Of a DNA stretch of 64,000 nucleotides, positions 1-9,996 are shown in pieces (the stretch's first letter is position 1; every line of letters begins with the position of its first letter). Position numbers and translations under genes: made by a program. Source of the DNA: Glaciecola punicea ACAM 611 (lineage in GTDB: Bacteria > Pseudomonadota > Gammaproteobacteria > Enterobacterales > Alteromonadaceae); contig NZ_BAET01000033.1 in assembly GCF_000252165.1 (NCBI RefSeq), forward strand, positions 1-64,000. Direction: 5' to 3'. The notes beneath the pieces are model-generated. The model was not told where the DNA came from. It saw only the letters and a list, made by a program, of their open reading frames with translations, and searched no databases.

Positions 1-5
1 TGCGA

Positions 6-33
6 ATACTACGTCATTCGCAAAGTTTGTCAA
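6..33 (-). promoter_or_regulatory. Strong leftward promoter, probable rrn P2
   Basis: Read on the minus strand, TTGACA (28-33) and TAGTAT (6-11) are separated by 16 bp, followed by a TCGCA discriminator. It fires off the left edge of the window. It lies about 150 bp downstream of a second strong promoter of the same geometry, an arrangement typical of tandem promoters of rRNA operons. The gene driven is not in the window. Confidence 0.6.
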
Positions 34-157
34 CATCTTTTGTAACTTTTTCAAAATAATATAATTGATTATATTGAACCTTTTGTTATAACAAACACCT
101 AACTTTGGTGAGCCACAAGATCGTCTACAAACTTACTCTCAATGTTTGAGAGGGCGC

Positions 158-185
158 ATTATAAAGTTCAACAGGAAAAGGTCAA
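158..185 (-). promoter_or_regulatory. Strong leftward promoter, probable rrn P1
   Basis: On the minus strand, TTGACC (180-185), a 16-bp spacer and a perfect TATAAT (158-163) are followed by a GCGCCC discriminator, the GC-rich start region typical of stringently controlled stable-RNA and ribosomal promoters. AT-rich DNA upstream (about 190-220) could act as an UP element. A 7-bp hairpin (CTCTCAA/TTGAGAG, 136-152) lies in the early transcript. Confidence 0.65.
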
Positions 186-311
186 GCACTAAAACGAGTA
201 TCTCCTTAATTTATTAAATAGAGCTATCTAATAGTATGTGGTATTGTGAAATTAGTGTTAATAAAGTTAATGCATTATGAACTAAGCAGCAATCTTAAGG
301 CGGTTTTAAAG

Positions 312-1145
312 ATGAATACATTAGTTACGATCAGTTGTTCTCTAGTACTCACAGCTAACCTAGTTAGCAATAGTGTCGCATCTGAGCAATTTAGTATAAC
401 AAGCCAGCAAGCTAGTTGGATGCAACCTAGCCAGCAGTCGATCCAATTTTTCAAGAAACAAGTTGAAGGCGGAGCTTCAGTAGACAATTCCTTAAAAAGC
501 TTACTCGACAGATATCCACAACGCACGCCCGAATTTGTTTCTATTGCGTTAAGCGCCTATCCAGAGAGATATCAAGAAATAATTACTACAAGCGTCTCCG
601 CAAAACCTATGTTCGTTGATGATATAATCATGTTAGCAAACGAACATAGAGTAGCAAAACCAACAGAAATTGTAGCTTTGGCAGTAAATGCAGAACCAAG
701 TTATGCGGGCGCAGCTACAAGCGCCGCTTGCAAAAACAACCCTGAATATTTTGATGAAATTGTCAAAACGGCAGTTAAGGCAGAACCAGATTCAGCCGAT
801 CAAATTGCACAAAAGTTAGTGGCTGCGTTCCCGTCTCAAACGATGGAAATTTTAATTACTACAATTAAAGAAGTACCTTTTGTTGGTAAATATGTGTTGG
901 ACGCTCTACTAGCTACAGTAACGGATGATTTGGTCAAAACAGAAAATATGATAATTGTATCAATGGAAGAACTTGCACAATACCCTGACGCTATTACTCG
1001 TTTGGTTGAACTTGCTCAGCAGCGTGATATCAGTTCAGAAAAAGTTCGAATAAGCGCAATGAAAGGTGGTTTAAGTGAAGAAGAAATAGTGGCAATTATT
1101 AATGATCACTATTTGGAATTAGAATCACAAGCACCAACACCATAA
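312..1145 (+). CDS. Exported protein with 30-residue helical repeats
   Basis: Function is not recognised. The ATG at 312 is preferred over an in-frame GTG at 246 because a signal peptide begins there: hydrophobic residues 4-20 with a likely cleavage after VAS near residue 24. An AAGG lies 11 bases upstream. The mature part contains four tandem units of exactly 30 residues. Pro at 99, 129, 159 and 189, and Glu-Ile at 89, 119, 149 and 179, recur in register with an Ala-Val-x-Ala-Glu-Pro-like motif. This predicts an alpha-helical solenoid in the periplasm. It points away from the rplQ operon and shares a bidirectional terminator with it. No catalytic motif is visible. Confidence 0.75.
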   Translation: MNTLVTISCSLVLTANLVSNSVASEQFSITSQQASWMQPSQQSIQFFKKQVEGGASVDNSLKSLLDRYPQRTPEFVSIALSAYPERYQEIITTSVSAKPMFVDDIIMLANEHRVAKPTEIVALAVNAEPSYAGAATSAACKNNPEYFDEIVKTAVKAEPDSADQIAQKLVAAFPSQTMEILITTIKEVPFVGKYVLDALLATVTDDLVKTENMIIVSMEELAQYPDAITRLVELAQQRDISSEKVRISAMKGGLSEEEIVAIINDHYLELESQAPTP

Positions 1146-1220
1146 TTCAATGACTGTTTGAGAAGAACAGGCAGTTTGTTAAAATATACAGTATCAATTT
1201 AATCTTAAAATTTAGACAAT

Positions 1221-1249
1221 AAAAAACCCGGAATATTCCGGGTTTTTTT
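1221..1249. terminator. Bidirectional intrinsic terminator
   Basis: The stem AACCCGGA/TCCGGGTT with flanking A and T runs lies between the convergent repeat-protein gene and rplQ. It can end transcription from both sides, so it closes the alpha ribosomal operon. Confidence 0.9.
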
Positions 1250-1260
1250 ATTACCCTATA

Positions 1261-1659
1261 CTATTCAACTGCTTCAATTTCTTCAGCAACTTCTTCAGTA
1301 ATGGGGCGGTCAACTAATTCAACGTATGCCATAGGGGCATTGTCACCAGTACGATATCCACACTTTAGGATACGTGTGTAACCACCTGGACGTGCGTCGT
1401 AACGCGGACCAAGTTCATTAAATAATTTACCAACAACTTCTTTATCAGCCGTTCTTGCCATAGCTAAACGGCGATTTGCAACGCTGTCTTGCTTAGCAAG
1501 TGTTATTAATGGCTCTATAACACGACGCAGTTCTTTCGCTTTTGGCAACGTAGTCTTAATGACTTCATGCTTAACCAATGAACTTGCCATGTTTTTAAAC
1601 ATGGCAATTCTATGGCTACTATTGCGATTCAACTGACGACCACTCTTACGATGGCGCAT
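1261..1659 (-). CDS. rplQ: 50S ribosomal protein L17
   Basis: This is the last gene of the alpha operon (rpsM-rpsK-rpsD-rpoA-rplQ). The 132-residue product opens with [17 protein letters not shown], the nearly invariant L17 start. It has the expected basic N-terminal half and an acidic C-terminal tail ([11 protein letters not shown]) of the kind seen in gammaproteobacteria. L17 sits near the peptide exit tunnel of the 50S subunit. It starts 37 bases after rpoA and ends at the bidirectional terminator. Confidence 0.97.
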   Translation of the reverse strand: MRHRKSGRQLNRNSSHRIAMFKNMASSLVKHEVIKTTLPKAKELRRVIEPLITLAKQDSVANRRLAMARTADKEVVGKLFNELGPRYDARPGGYTRILKCGYRTGDNAPMAYVELVDRPITEEVAEEIEAVE

Positions 1660-1696
1660 AGTCTTATCCTTCTTTACAATTCAGTAATAATTCTGA

Positions 1697-2683
1697 TTAA
1701 TCTTTTTCAGCGATTGACTCTGGAGGCCAATTCTCAAGGCGCATGCCTAAAGAAAGTCCACGAGAAGCAAGTACATCTTTAATTTCTGTAAGCGATTTCT
1801 TACCCAGATTAGGGGTCTTAAGAAGTTCAACTTCAGTGCGCTGTACAAGGTCACCAATATATTGAATGGCTTCTGCTTTCAAACAGTTAGCAGAACGGAC
1901 CGTTAATTCCAAGTCGTCAACTGGACGCAATAGAATAGGATCAAATTCTGGCTTTTCTTCCTTAGCTTCGGGCACCGAGATGTCGCGTAATTCTACGAAA
2001 GCATCTAATTGCTCAGCTAAGATTGTTGCAGAACGTCGAATGGCTTCTTCCGGATCTAATGTACCGTTTGTTTCCATATCAATTATTAACTTATCCAAAT
2101 CAGTGCGTTGTTCAACACGCGCAGACTCCACAGAATAAGCAATACGTTCTACTGGACTGAATGAAGCGTCAACTAACAAACGACCAATTGGTCGATCATC
2201 GTCTTCAGAGGAACGACGAGTAGATGCTGGTACATAACCACGACCCATTTCTACTTTGATACGCATACTCAACTCGCCTTCGCCAGTTAAGTTACAAATC
2301 ACATGCTCAGGATTAACAATTTCAACGTCACCGTCATGCTGAATATCACGGGCAAGAACTGGACCTGCACCAGACTTAACTAATGTTAAGGTAGCTTCGG
2401 TTTTATTTTCGAGTATTACTGCTAGACCTTTAAGGTTCAACAGAATATCTATAACATCTTCTTGCACGCCTTCTTTAGCAGTGTACTCGTGTAGCACGCC
2501 ATCAATCTCAACCTCTGTGACAGCACATCCTGGCATAGAAGATAGTAAGATGCGACGAAGTGCGTTGCCTAGAGTATGGCCAAAGCCACGCTCTAATGGC
2601 TCTAACGTTACCTTTGCACGAGTAGGTGAAATATTTTCAATTTCAACTAACCTTGGCTTTAAGAATTCGGTCACTGAACCCAC
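1697..2683 (-). CDS. rpoA: RNA polymerase alpha subunit
   Basis: The 328-residue alpha subunit has an N-terminal dimerisation and beta/beta'-binding domain (about 1-230), a linker, and a C-terminal domain (about 250-320) with the helix-hairpin-helix segment [19 protein letters not shown] that binds UP-element DNA and activators. The start codon is GTG at 2681-2683, 7 bases after an AAAGAGG ribosome binding site. The homologous position of the usual ATG (relatives begin MQGSVTEF) is occupied by ATT, and the Gln position has become the GTG start, so the protein begins MGSVTEF. The gene lies within the alpha operon. Confidence 0.97.
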   Translation of the reverse strand: MGSVTEFLKPRLVEIENISPTRAKVTLEPLERGFGHTLGNALRRILLSSMPGCAVTEVEIDGVLHEYTAKEGVQEDVIDILLNLKGLAVILENKTEATLTLVKSGAGPVLARDIQHDGDVEIVNPEHVICNLTGEGELSMRIKVEMGRGYVPASTRRSSEDDDRPIGRLLVDASFSPVERIAYSVESARVEQRTDLDKLIIDMETNGTLDPEEAIRRSATILAEQLDAFVELRDISVPEAKEEKPEFDPILLRPVDDLELTVRSANCLKAEAIQYIGDLVQRTEVELLKTPNLGKKSLTEIKDVLASRGLSLGMRLENWPPESIAEKD

Positions 2684-2706
2684 AATGTATCCTCTTTAGT
2701 TATACT

Positions 2707-3327
2707 TTACTTAGAGTAAAGTTCGACAATCAACTGTTCATTTATTTCGGCAGACAAATCTGTTCTTTCAGGAATACGTTTAAACGTACCTTCCATTTTA
2801 GTATTGTCTACTTCCAACCATACTGGCTTTTCACGCTGATCTGCTAATTCTAATGCAGCAACAATACGAGCCTGTTTTTTAGCTTTCTCACGAACAGCAA
2901 CCACATCTTCAGCTTTCACTGTAAAAGATGGAATGTTTACTACTTTACCGTTAACAACAATCGCCTTGTGACTGACAAGTTGGCGTGCTTCAGCACGGGT
3001 ACTTGCAAAGCCCATACGGTAGACAACGTTATCAAGACGCTGCTCAAGAAGTTGCAACAAGTTTTCACCGGTGTTGCTTGCACGTCGTGCAGCCTCTTTA
3101 TAATAGTTTCTAAACTGTTTTTCTAATACGCCATACATACGACGAACTTTTTGTTTCTCGCGTAACTGAACGCCATAATCAGACAATCTCCCACGACGGG
3201 CACCATGCTGACCAGGAGGCTGATCGATTTTACACTTACTTTCAATTGCTCTTACGCCGCTTTTAAGGAACAGGTCGGTTCCTTCACGACGACTAAGTTT
3301 GAGTTTTGGACCCAAATATCTTGCCAT
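2707..3327 (-). CDS. rpsD: 30S ribosomal protein S4
   Basis: The 206-residue primary 16S rRNA-binding protein starts [19 protein letters not shown] and contains the S4 RNA-binding fold (about residues 96-160, [19 protein letters not shown]). The N-terminal four-cysteine zinc motif of some bacteria is absent, as in most gammaproteobacteria. In Escherichia coli S4 represses its own operon by binding the leader before rpsM. A similar leader is seen upstream here. Confidence 0.97.
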   Translation of the reverse strand: MARYLGPKLKLSRREGTDLFLKSGVRAIESKCKIDQPPGQHGARRGRLSDYGVQLREKQKVRRMYGVLEKQFRNYYKEAARRASNTGENLLQLLEQRLDNVVYRMGFASTRAEARQLVSHKAIVVNGKVVNIPSFTVKAEDVVAVREKAKKQARIVAALELADQREKPVWLEVDNTKMEGTFKRIPERTDLSAEINEQLIVELYSK

Positions 3328-3348
3328 GATCTTTCTCCAACTGCTCGC

Positions 3349-3738
3349 TTATACGCGACGCTTTTTAGGTGGACGACAACCGTTGTGCGGTATTGGCGTC
3401 ACATCGGTAATGTTTGTGATCTTATAACCTGTGGCATTTAATGCGCGTATAGCAGATTCACGGCCTGGGCCGGGTCCTTTAACGAACACTTCAATGTTTT
3501 TCAAGCCATAGTCTTGAGCGGCAAGGCCGGCTCTCTCTGCTGCAACCTGAGCCGCAAACGGAGTTGACTTACGAGAACCACGAAAACCTGAACCACCAGA
3601 TGTTGCCCATGATAGCGCATTACCTTGACGATCAGTTATTGTCACAATCGTATTGTTGAAAGATGCATGGATATGAGCCATTCCATCAGCAACTTGACGT
3701 TTGGCGCGCTTGCGCGCTTTAGTAGGGGTTTTAGCCAT
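3349..3738 (-). CDS. rpsK: 30S ribosomal protein S11
   Basis: The 129-residue S11 of the small-subunit platform carries the family signature [15 protein letters not shown] and the conserved C-terminus [13 protein letters not shown]. It lies in the alpha operon between rpsM and rpsD with short spacers. Confidence 0.97.
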   Translation of the reverse strand: MAKTPTKARKRAKRQVADGMAHIHASFNNTIVTITDRQGNALSWATSGGSGFRGSRKSTPFAAQVAAERAGLAAQDYGLKNIEVFVKGPGPGRESAIRALNATGYKITNITDVTPIPHNGCRPPKKRRV

Positions 3739-3754
3739 AACTTATAATCCTCGC

Positions 3755-4111
3755 TTACTTTTTAATAGGTTTACGAGGACCTTTACGGGTACGCGCATTA
3801 GTTTTAGTGCGCTGACCACGTAAGGGTAAGCTGCGACGATGGCGTATGCCACGAAAACAACCTAGGTCCATCAAACGTTTAATACTCATGGAAACTTCAC
3901 GACGTAAATCACCTTCAACCATAAACTTGGCCACTTCGTCACGAAGTTTGTCTATTATAGTCTCATCCAATTCTTTAATTTTGGTAGACTCTGAAACACT
4001 CGCACTCACACATATTTCTTTTGCACGGGTTGCCCCGATACCAAAAATGGCTTGCAAAGCAATAACGGTATGCTTGTGATCAGGAATGTTAATGCCAGCG
4101 ATACGGGCCAT
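3755..4111 (-). CDS. rpsM: 30S ribosomal protein S13
   Basis: This is the first gene of the alpha operon. The start is set at the ATG at 4109-4111 ([16 protein letters not shown], 118 residues), because AGGAG lies 8 bases upstream. An upstream in-frame GTG that would add three residues abuts the ribosome binding site. S13 sits in the 30S head and contacts the P-site tRNA. The basic tail ends [12 protein letters not shown]. Confidence 0.96.
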   Translation of the reverse strand: MARIAGINIPDHKHTVIALQAIFGIGATRAKEICVSASVSESTKIKELDETIIDKLRDEVAKFMVEGDLRREVSMSIKRLMDLGCFRGIRHRRSLPLRGQRTKTNARTRKGPRKPIKK

Positions 4112-4170
4112 TAACAGCACTCCTCTTAATAAATGTTACTAGCCTAAAAAGCCCGTTAGGATACTTACCT
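4112..4170 (-). promoter_or_regulatory. Alpha-operon leader, S4 repressor site
   Basis: The rpsM leader contains GTATCCTAACGGGCTTTTTAG, shortened here to its core AACGGGCTTTT flanked by CCTAA/TTAGG arms (about 4143-4160), then AAGAGGAG just before rpsM. As recalled, this matches the E. coli alpha-operon leader, where S4 binds a pseudoknot overlapping the rpsM start and traps the ribosome. The resemblance is seen in sequence; the fold and S4 binding are inferred. Confidence 0.7.
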
Positions 4171-4202
4171 AATAACAAAATTGCAAATAAAGGTTTTAGA
4201 GC

Positions 4203-4225
4203 TCGGGCACTAGTACAGCGCCCGA
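4203..4225. other. Hairpin between rpmJ and rpsM
   Basis: TCGGGC and GCCCGA form a 6-bp perfect stem with an 11-base loop, without an adjacent T run. It lies between the last spc gene and the alpha leader. It may be a processing site or a weak attenuator. Confidence 0.4.
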
Positions 4226-4262
4226 TATTAAAAACCGAGTAAAATCCCTATTTCTAGGACAA

Positions 4263-4379
4263 TTAGCCTTGCCTTTGCTTATGCTTAGGGTCTGCTGAAC
4301 AAATCACTCTTACAACACCGTTGCGCTTAATGATTTTGCAGTTACGGCAAATCGTTTTAACGGATGCACGAACTTTCAT
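4263..4379 (-). CDS. rpmJ: 50S ribosomal protein L36, zinc type
   Basis: This 38-codon gene begins [15 protein letters not shown] at 4379 and ends with KHKQRQG and a TAA at 4263-4265. It keeps the full zinc ribbon: Cys11, Cys14, Cys27 and His33. That makes it the zinc-binding (C+) paralogue rather than the zinc-free form made in zinc shortage. It is the last spc gene, downstream of secY, as in E. coli. Confidence 0.96.
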   Translation of the reverse strand: MKVRASVKTICRNCKIIKRNGVVRVICSADPKHKQRQG

Positions 4380-4424
4380 GTCATCACTCCGTAGTTGGCT
4401 ACCTAAAAGTGTAGTCTTACCGAC

Positions 4425-5735
4425 TTAGCCTTTTAAGTTAGCTTTTTTGAGAACATCCCCATATTGATGAGACATCAAGTGGGTTTGTACCTGCGCCATG
4501 AAATCCATTACCACTACACATATTATGAGTAGAGATGTACCACCAAAGTAAAACGGAACGTTAAACCACAGTAATAGGAACTCAGGCACTAAACAAACAA
4601 AGGTAATATAGAGAGCACCAGCTAGGGTCAACCTTGTCATCACTTTGTCAATGTAACGTGATGTTTGCTCTCCAGGACGGATCCCGGGAACAAAAGCGCC
4701 AGATTTCTTTAGATTATCAGCAGTGTCGCGTGGATTAAATTGTAATGCTGTATAAAAGAAGCAAAAGAAAATAATCGTTGCTGCGTACAGCATTACATAT
4801 AAGGGTTGCCCAGGTGACAATAAAAGAGCAAAGTCAGTCAAAAACGAGAAGTTCTCATTTTGTCCTAACATACCCGATAAAGTACTTGGAAACAAAATTA
4901 TACTTGAAGCAAAGATAGGTGGAATTACACCTGCCATGTTTACCTTGAGGGGTAAATGTGAGCTTTGCGCTGCAAATACTTTTCTGCCTTGTTGACGCTT
5001 TGCATAGTTTACCACAATACGGCGCTGTGCTCGCTCAACAAATACAACCAAATAGGTTAATGCTATAATAATGGCAGCCAATACTAACAAGAACAACAGC
5101 TGAATTTCGCCCTGCCTTGCTTGTTCAGCAGTTTGCCCTATTGCACTGGGCAAGCCCGCCACAATACCAGCAAATATTAAAATTGATATACCATTACCAA
5201 TACCGCGTTCGGTAATTTGCTCACCTAACCACATTAAAAACATAGTACCGGTAACCAAACTCACGACTGCTGTAAAATAGAAAGCTAAGCCAGGATCGGT
5301 CACTAAACCAGGAATCATTTGTGGTAAACCAGTTGCAATCCCAATAGATTGGAATGACGCAAGTATTAGCGTTAAATAACGCGTGTACTGACTGATTTTA
5401 CGCTGACCAGATTGGCCCTCTTTCTTTAATTCCTTAAATGGCTCATGCACAGCAGCTAATAACTGCATAATAATCGACGCTGTGATGTACGGCATTATGC
5501 CCAATGCTAGTACTGAAGCACGCTCAAGAGCGCCACCAGAAAACATGTTAAACATGCCCACAATGGTGCCTGTTTGCTGTTCAAATATTTGAGACAACAC
5601 ATTGGAGTCAATACCAGGAATAGGTACATAAGACCCAAGCCTAAACACAATGATTGCGCCAAGTACGAAAAACAGGCGAGAGCGTAATTCACTCAAACCA
5701 CCGCCTTTACTTGAACCCTGTCCTGGTTTTGCCAT
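4425..5735 (-). CDS. secY: Preprotein translocase channel SecY
   Basis: The 436-residue core subunit of the SecYEG inner-membrane channel shows the expected ten hydrophobic segments. Family motifs include the plug region near [24 protein letters not shown], and the cytoplasmic loop RKISQYTRY. It lies between rplO and rpmJ in the spc operon, translated 5 bases after rplO's neighbouring end, so membrane-channel and ribosome production are coupled. Confidence 0.97.
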   Translation of the reverse strand: MAKPGQGSSKGGGLSELRSRLFFVLGAIIVFRLGSYVPIPGIDSNVLSQIFEQQTGTIVGMFNMFSGGALERASVLALGIMPYITASIIMQLLAAVHEPFKELKKEGQSGQRKISQYTRYLTLILASFQSIGIATGLPQMIPGLVTDPGLAFYFTAVVSLVTGTMFLMWLGEQITERGIGNGISILIFAGIVAGLPSAIGQTAEQARQGEIQLLFLLVLAAIIIALTYLVVFVERAQRRIVVNYAKRQQGRKVFAAQSSHLPLKVNMAGVIPPIFASSIILFPSTLSGMLGQNENFSFLTDFALLLSPGQPLYVMLYAATIIFFCFFYTALQFNPRDTADNLKKSGAFVPGIRPGEQTSRYIDKVMTRLTLAGALYITFVCLVPEFLLLWFNVPFYFGGTSLLIICVVVMDFMAQVQTHLMSHQYGDVLKKANLKG

Positions 5736-5740
5736 TTAGC

Positions 5741-6175
5741 TTATTCCTCTACTTTACCGCCAGCAGCTGTAATTGCTTCTAGCGCACCTTTGGTTACTCC
5801 AAGGCCACTAATGGTGACTGCACGACTAATTGAGCCGCTCAAGATCACTTTTACATTTTGCATTTCTTTTTTAACAAGACCTGCAGCCTTCAAAGTGTCT
5901 AGTGATACAACATCACCGTCAACGCTAGCAATTTCGCTGAGTGTTACTTGGTCGGTCACAAAAGATACACGCGACGTAAAACCAAACTTAGGTAAACGAC
6001 GTTGTAAAGGCATTTGACCACCTTCAAATCCAGGCTTGACTTTCCCGCCTGAACGACTCTTTTGACCTTTATGACCACGACCACCAGTTTTGCCTAAACC
6101 AGAACCAGTTCCGCGACCAACACGTTTACCTGCTTTATTTGCTCCAGGTGCAGGAGCAAGCGTATTAAGTTTCAT
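5741..6175 (-). CDS. rplO: 50S ribosomal protein L15
   Basis: The product has the usual Gly-rich N-terminus ([20 protein letters not shown]). The start is the ATG at 6173-6175 ([11 protein letters not shown], 144 residues), because GGAGGAG lies 6 bases upstream. An in-frame TTG one codon earlier would leave only 3 bases of spacing. L15 is a late-assembly protein of the 50S subunit. Confidence 0.96.
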   Translation of the reverse strand: MKLNTLAPAPGANKAGKRVGRGTGSGLGKTGGRGHKGQKSRSGGKVKPGFEGGQMPLQRRLPKFGFTSRVSFVTDQVTLSEIASVDGDVVSLDTLKAAGLVKKEMQNVKVILSGSISRAVTISGLGVTKGALEAITAAGGKVEE

Positions 6176-6178
6176 CAA

Positions 6179-6361
6179 TTACTCCTCCACTATCTCAACC
6201 ATGTAAAATACACGGTTTACCATGCCACGAATGGCTGGTGTATCTTCAAGTTCACGAACATGACCAATCTTGCGTAAGCCTAAACCAACTAATGTTGCTT
6301 TAGGCTTAGGCAGTCGACCGATCGAGCTTTTAGTTTGCTTTACTTTAATCGTCTTTGCCAT
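6179..6361 (-). CDS. rpmD: 50S ribosomal protein L30
   Basis: The 60-residue L30 ([19 protein letters not shown]) keeps the LGLRKIGH core. The ATG at 6361 is chosen over an overlapping GTG at 6367 because a GGGG-type binding site is 9 bases from the ATG and only 3 from the GTG. It is tightly packed between rpsE and rplO. Confidence 0.94.
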   Translation of the reverse strand: MAKTIKVKQTKSSIGRLPKPKATLVGLGLRKIGHVRELEDTPAIRGMVNRVFYMVEIVEE

Positions 6362-6367
6362 GTTCAC

Positions 6368-6871
6368 TTACCCCAGAATCTCGTTAACCGGCAATCCACG
6401 TTTCGCAGCAATCTTCTCCGGAGAGTTCATTTCTACTAGCGCGTTAACAGTTGCGCGTACCACGTTGATAGGGTTGGTTGAGCCGTAGCATTTAGAAAGA
6501 ACGTTTTGTACACCAGCAACTTCTAATACTGCTCGCATCGCGCCACCGGCAATAATACCGGTACCTTCAGATGCAGGCTGCATATATACTTTAGAACCTG
6601 AGTGACGCCCTTTAATTGGGTGCTGTAATGTGTTTCCGTTTAGATCTACATCAACTAGGTTGCGACGAGCTTTTTCCATTGCCTTTTGAATTGCAGCAGG
6701 AACTTCACGTGCTTTTCCGTAGCCAAAACCTACACGGCCATTGCCATCGCCAACCACTGTTAATGCAGTAAAACTAAAGATGCGACCACCTTTAACTACT
6801 TTAGAAACACGGTTTACAGCGATTAGCTTTTCTAACAGGTCACCCTGCTGTTGAACTTCTACTTTAGCCAT
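6368..6871 (-). CDS. rpsE: 30S ribosomal protein S5
   Basis: The 167-residue S5 has an N-terminal double-stranded-RNA-binding-like domain (about 10-75, with the [19 protein letters not shown] loop linked to translational accuracy in E. coli) and a C-terminal S5 domain. It lies in the spc operon between rplR and rpmD. Confidence 0.97.
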   Translation of the reverse strand: MAKVEVQQQGDLLEKLIAVNRVSKVVKGGRIFSFTALTVVGDGNGRVGFGYGKAREVPAAIQKAMEKARRNLVDVDLNGNTLQHPIKGRHSGSKVYMQPASEGTGIIAGGAMRAVLEVAGVQNVLSKCYGSTNPINVVRATVNALVEMNSPEKIAAKRGLPVNEILG

Positions 6872-6880
6872 TTTAAACTC

Positions 6881-7234
6881 CTAGAACTGAAGGCCCGCTT
6901 CACGAGCGGCATCAGCCAGTGCTTTCACACGACCGTGATATTTAAATCCACTTCTATCAAAGGCGACTTTTTCGACACCTTTTTCGATAGCGCGTTGTGC
7001 AATCGCTTTACCAACTGCCGCTGCCGCTTCAACATTGCCTGTTGATTTCAAAGAACCTTTAAGATCTTTTTCAACAGTTGAAGCTGAGGCTAATACTACA
7101 GAACCGCATGGAGCGATTAACTGAGCGTATATGTGGCGCGGTGTACGGTTTACTACCAAGCGAGTCGCTTCGAGTTCACTGATCTTCTTGCGTGCGCGAG
7201 TGGCACGACGCAAGCGAGCTGTTTTCTTATCCAT
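6881..7234 (-). CDS. rplR: 50S ribosomal protein L18
   Basis: The 5S rRNA-binding protein has 117 residues from the ATG at 7232-7234 ([17 protein letters not shown]), preceded by an AGGTGG site. A GTG three codons upstream is possible but overlaps that site. The end, [17 protein letters not shown], is typical of L18. Confidence 0.96.
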   Translation of the reverse strand: MDKKTARLRRATRARKKISELEATRLVVNRTPRHIYAQLIAPCGSVVLASASTVEKDLKGSLKSTGNVEAAAAVGKAIAQRAIEKGVEKVAFDRSGFKYHGRVKALADAAREAGLQF

Positions 7235-7243
7235 AACACCCAC

Positions 7244-7777
7244 CTACTTTTTCTTAGCTTCTTTACGACGAACAACTTCATCTGCGTAACGAACACCCTT
7301 GCCTTTGTAAGGCTCTGGTGGACGATATCCGCGAATGTTAGCTGCAACCTGTCCCACCACTTGCTTATCAATGCCAGAAACAATGATTTCGGTTTGTGTA
7401 GGAGTTTGTATGGTAATGCCTTCAGGCATATCGTAAGCGACAGGGTGAGAAAAGCCCAGCGTTAGATTTAGTTTGCTACCTTGTGCGTTTGCACGGTAAC
7501 CAACACCATTTAGCTGAAGTTTCTTTTCATAACCATCAGTTACACCCTTAATCATCGACTTTAACAATGCGTTTGCCGTTCCCGCTTGAGCCCAACCGTT
7601 TGCCGCGCCTTCTTTTGGAGCCGTGGTTAACGTGTTGTCTTTTTGCTTTACGTCAACTGCGTCGTTAAATACGCGAGTTAAGGTGCCATTTTTACCTTTA
7701 ACTGTGACTTCTTGACCAGAAATAGATATTTCTACTCCTGCTAGGATGTCTACAGGGGATTTTGCTATACGTGACAT
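7244..7777 (-). CDS. rplF: 50S ribosomal protein L6
   Basis: The 177-residue L6 consists of two repeated alpha/beta domains and contains the signature [19 protein letters not shown] near the C-terminus. It binds the sarcin-ricin region of the 50S subunit. It lies in the spc operon between rpsH and rplR. Confidence 0.97.
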   Translation of the reverse strand: MSRIAKSPVDILAGVEISISGQEVTVKGKNGTLTRVFNDAVDVKQKDNTLTTAPKEGAANGWAQAGTANALLKSMIKGVTDGYEKKLQLNGVGYRANAQGSKLNLTLGFSHPVAYDMPEGITIQTPTQTEIIVSGIDKQVVGQVAANIRGYRPPEPYKGKGVRYADEVVRRKEAKKK

Positions 7778-7792
7778 ATTCTACTCCTGGAG

Positions 7793-8185
7793 TTACGCTA
7801 CATAACCGATGATCTCACCGCCCATGCCAGCATTACGCGCTGCACGGTCAGTCATCACACCTTTTGAGGTAGACACGATAGCAATCCCAAGACCACCCAT
7901 CACTTTAGGTAACTCATCTTTATTTTTATAGATGCGTAAACCAGGACGGCTGACTCTTTGAATTGTATCAATTACTTTTTTACCTTCGAAATATTTCAAA
8001 GTTACTTCTAAAGTGGGCTTAGCCCCTTGCGTAACACTGAAACCTTCTACATAACCTTCAGACTGAAGTAAGGTTGCAATAGCAACGCGTAACTTAGATG
8101 ATGGCATAGAGGTCGTAACTTTAGCGGCTTGTTGGCCATTACGAATTCGGGTAAACATATCCGCGATAGGATCTTGCATGCTCAT
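7793..8185 (-). CDS. rpsH: 30S ribosomal protein S8
   Basis: The 130-residue S8 ([18 protein letters not shown]) ends with the conserved [22 protein letters not shown]. In E. coli S8 represses the spc operon by binding the rplE region of the mRNA. Whether that site is kept here was not checked by folding. Confidence 0.97.
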   Translation of the reverse strand: MSMQDPIADMFTRIRNGQQAAKVTTSMPSSKLRVAIATLLQSEGYVEGFSVTQGAKPTLEVTLKYFEGKKVIDTIQRVSRPGLRIYKNKDELPKVMGGLGIAIVSTSKGVMTDRAARNAGMGGEIIGYVA

Positions 8186-8197
8186 ATGTGCTACTCC

Positions 8198-8503
8198 TTA
8201 CCAGCTGGCTTTTTTAAGGCCAGGGACTTCACCGCGCATAGCAGCTTCACGAAGCTTTATACGAGAAAGACCAAATTTGCGTAGGAACCCATGTGGACGG
8301 CCCGTTACACGACAGCGGTTTTGCTGACGTGAACGTGACGAATCACGTGGAAGTTGTTGTAGCTTAAGAACAGCGTCCCAACGCTCTTCTTCAGAAACAT
8401 TCACGTTGCTAACGGTTGCTTTTAAAGCATCACGTTTTTCTGAATATTTCTTAACCAGCTTGGCACGTTTTACTTCACGCGCCTTCATTGATTCTTTTGC
8501 CAT
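8198..8503 (-). CDS. rpsN: 30S ribosomal protein S14, zinc-free type
   Basis: The 101-residue long form of S14 has the conserved tail [20 protein letters not shown]. There is a single Cys ([12 protein letters not shown]) instead of a CxxC...CxxC zinc site, so this is the zinc-independent version usual in gammaproteobacteria. Confidence 0.97.
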   Translation of the reverse strand: MAKESMKAREVKRAKLVKKYSEKRDALKATVSNVNVSEEERWDAVLKLQQLPRDSSRSRQQNRCRVTGRPHGFLRKFGLSRIKLREAAMRGEVPGLKKASW

Positions 8504-8514
8504 AACCCTACACC

Positions 8515-9054
8515 TTATTTTCTAAACGGGAAGCTAAACGCGCTCAAAAGAGCATGTGCTTCGTCGTTAGTTTCAGCACTGGTAGTGATAGTAATATCCA
8601 TACCGCGCATTTTATCCACTTTATCGAAATCGATTTCAGGGAAGATGATTTGCTCACGTATGCCCATGCTATAGTTGCCTTTACCGTCAAATGATTTCGG
8701 GTTAAGACCACGGAAGTCACGGATACGGGGAATAGTGATCGAAATAAATCGCTCAAGGAATTCCCACATACGTTCGCCACGTAGGGTCACTTTACAGCCA
8801 ATCGGATAACCTTCACGGATTTTAAAGCCCGCAACAGATTTTCTTGCAACAGTGACTACTGGCTTTTGACCAGCGATTGCCGCCATTTCAGCTTGCGCTG
8901 ATTCGAGGACTTTCTTGTCTGCTACTGCTTCACCCAAACCCATGTTTAGAGTGATTTTTTCCACCCGAGGGACTTGCATGACACTTTTGTATCCGAACTG
9001 CTTTGCAAGATCGGCCACTACGGTCTCTTTATAGAACTCATGCAGTTTCGCCAT
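8515..9054 (-). CDS. rplE: 50S ribosomal protein L5
   Basis: The 179-residue 5S rRNA-binding protein starts at the ATG at 9054 ([13 protein letters not shown]), 6 bases after GGAG. A TTG four codons upstream is part of the binding site itself and is rejected. Signatures include [12 protein letters not shown] and the RDFRGL segment. Confidence 0.96.
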   Translation of the reverse strand: MAKLHEFYKETVVADLAKQFGYKSVMQVPRVEKITLNMGLGEAVADKKVLESAQAEMAAIAGQKPVVTVARKSVAGFKIREGYPIGCKVTLRGERMWEFLERFISITIPRIRDFRGLNPKSFDGKGNYSMGIREQIIFPEIDFDKVDKMRGMDITITTSAETNDEAHALLSAFSFPFRK

Positions 9055-9069
9055 CGTATTCTCCAATAG

Positions 9070-9384
9070 TTAAACTAGGTCGCCGTTAGACTTAAAGAAA
9101 CGTACTTTCTTCTCGTCTTCGAAACGGAAACCAACGCGATCAGCTTTTCCCGTTGCAGGGTTTACTAACGCTATATTTGAAACATGAATAGAAGCTTCTT
9201 TATCAATAATACCACCTGGCTCATTCGCTTGCGGATTTGCCTTTAGATGTTTCTTAATGATATTTACGCCTTCTACATATACGCGGTCTTCGGAAGGTAA
9301 TACACGCAAAACTTTGCCTTGCTTACCTTTATCTTTACCCGCTAATACGACAATTTCATCATCACGACGAATTTTTCTAGCCAT
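9070..9384 (-). CDS. rplX: 50S ribosomal protein L24
   Basis: The 104-residue assembly-initiator protein has an N-terminal KOW motif ([20 protein letters not shown], about residues 9-28). It lies between rplN and rplE in the spc operon. Confidence 0.97.
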   Translation of the reverse strand: MARKIRRDDEIVVLAGKDKGKQGKVLRVLPSEDRVYVEGVNIIKKHLKANPQANEPGGIIDKEASIHVSNIALVNPATGKADRVGFRFEDEKKVRFFKSNGDLV

Positions 9385-9396
9385 TATCGTGACTCC

Positions 9397-9765
9397 TTAT
9401 AGTACTTCTGGGGCCAATGAGATGATTTTCATGAATGAATCTCCACGAAGTTCTCTTGTAACCGGACCAAAAATACGTGTGCCAATAGGTTGCTTGTTTG
9501 CATTAAGCAAAACAGCTGCGTTGTTGTCAAAACGGATAGTAGAACCATCTGCTCTGCGAACGCCTTTCCTAGTACGTACCACCACTGCAGTTAAGACGTC
9601 ACCTTTTTTAACTTTACCGCGAGGAATTGCTTCTTTCACAGTAACTTTAATGATGTCGCCTATGTGCGCATAACGGCGATGCGAACCACCAAGAACCTTA
9701 ATACACTGAACCCTGCGAGCACCCGAGTTATCGGCTACGTCCAGGTTAGTTTGCATTTGGATCAT
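9397..9765 (-). CDS. rplN: 50S ribosomal protein L14
   Basis: This is the first gene of the spc operon. The 122-residue product starts [19 protein letters not shown], and GGAG lies 7 bases upstream of the ATG. In E. coli and most bacteria rpsQ of the S10 operon lies immediately upstream. Here a 231-base non-coding stretch and rlmB occupy that place, so the spc operon must be driven by its own promoter. Confidence 0.97.
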   Translation of the reverse strand: MIQMQTNLDVADNSGARRVQCIKVLGGSHRRYAHIGDIIKVTVKEAIPRGKVKKGDVLTAVVVRTRKGVRRADGSTIRFDNNAAVLLNANKQPIGTRIFGPVTRELRGDSFMKIISLAPEVL

Positions 9766-9883
9766 GTTAGAGCTCCGCTATTTAATATTATGACTCTTTT
9801 GAGCCTCTAAGCTGCTATTTTTACCTTAAATTATAAGTAATTCTTGATAAAAACAGACCATACCCCTACAAAAAGGGCGCGAA

Positions 9884-9889
9884 ACTATA
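9884..9889 (-). promoter_or_regulatory. Probable spc-operon promoter, extended -10
   Basis: On the minus strand TGTTATAGT forms an extended -10 (TGn plus TATAGT). It is followed by a TTCGCGCCCTTTTT initial region resembling growth-regulated ribosomal promoters. No good -35 box is seen at 17 bp. It lies about 120 bases upstream of rplN, between rlmB and rplN. Confidence 0.55.
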
Positions 9890-9996
9890 ACAGAAAACAA
9901 ACTTGAGGTGTAGCCTAATTTTAAGAAATTTAAGTATTGTGTATCGATAGGTAAATTGGATGTCCTTCTATAACCATCATACATGACTACATGTGC

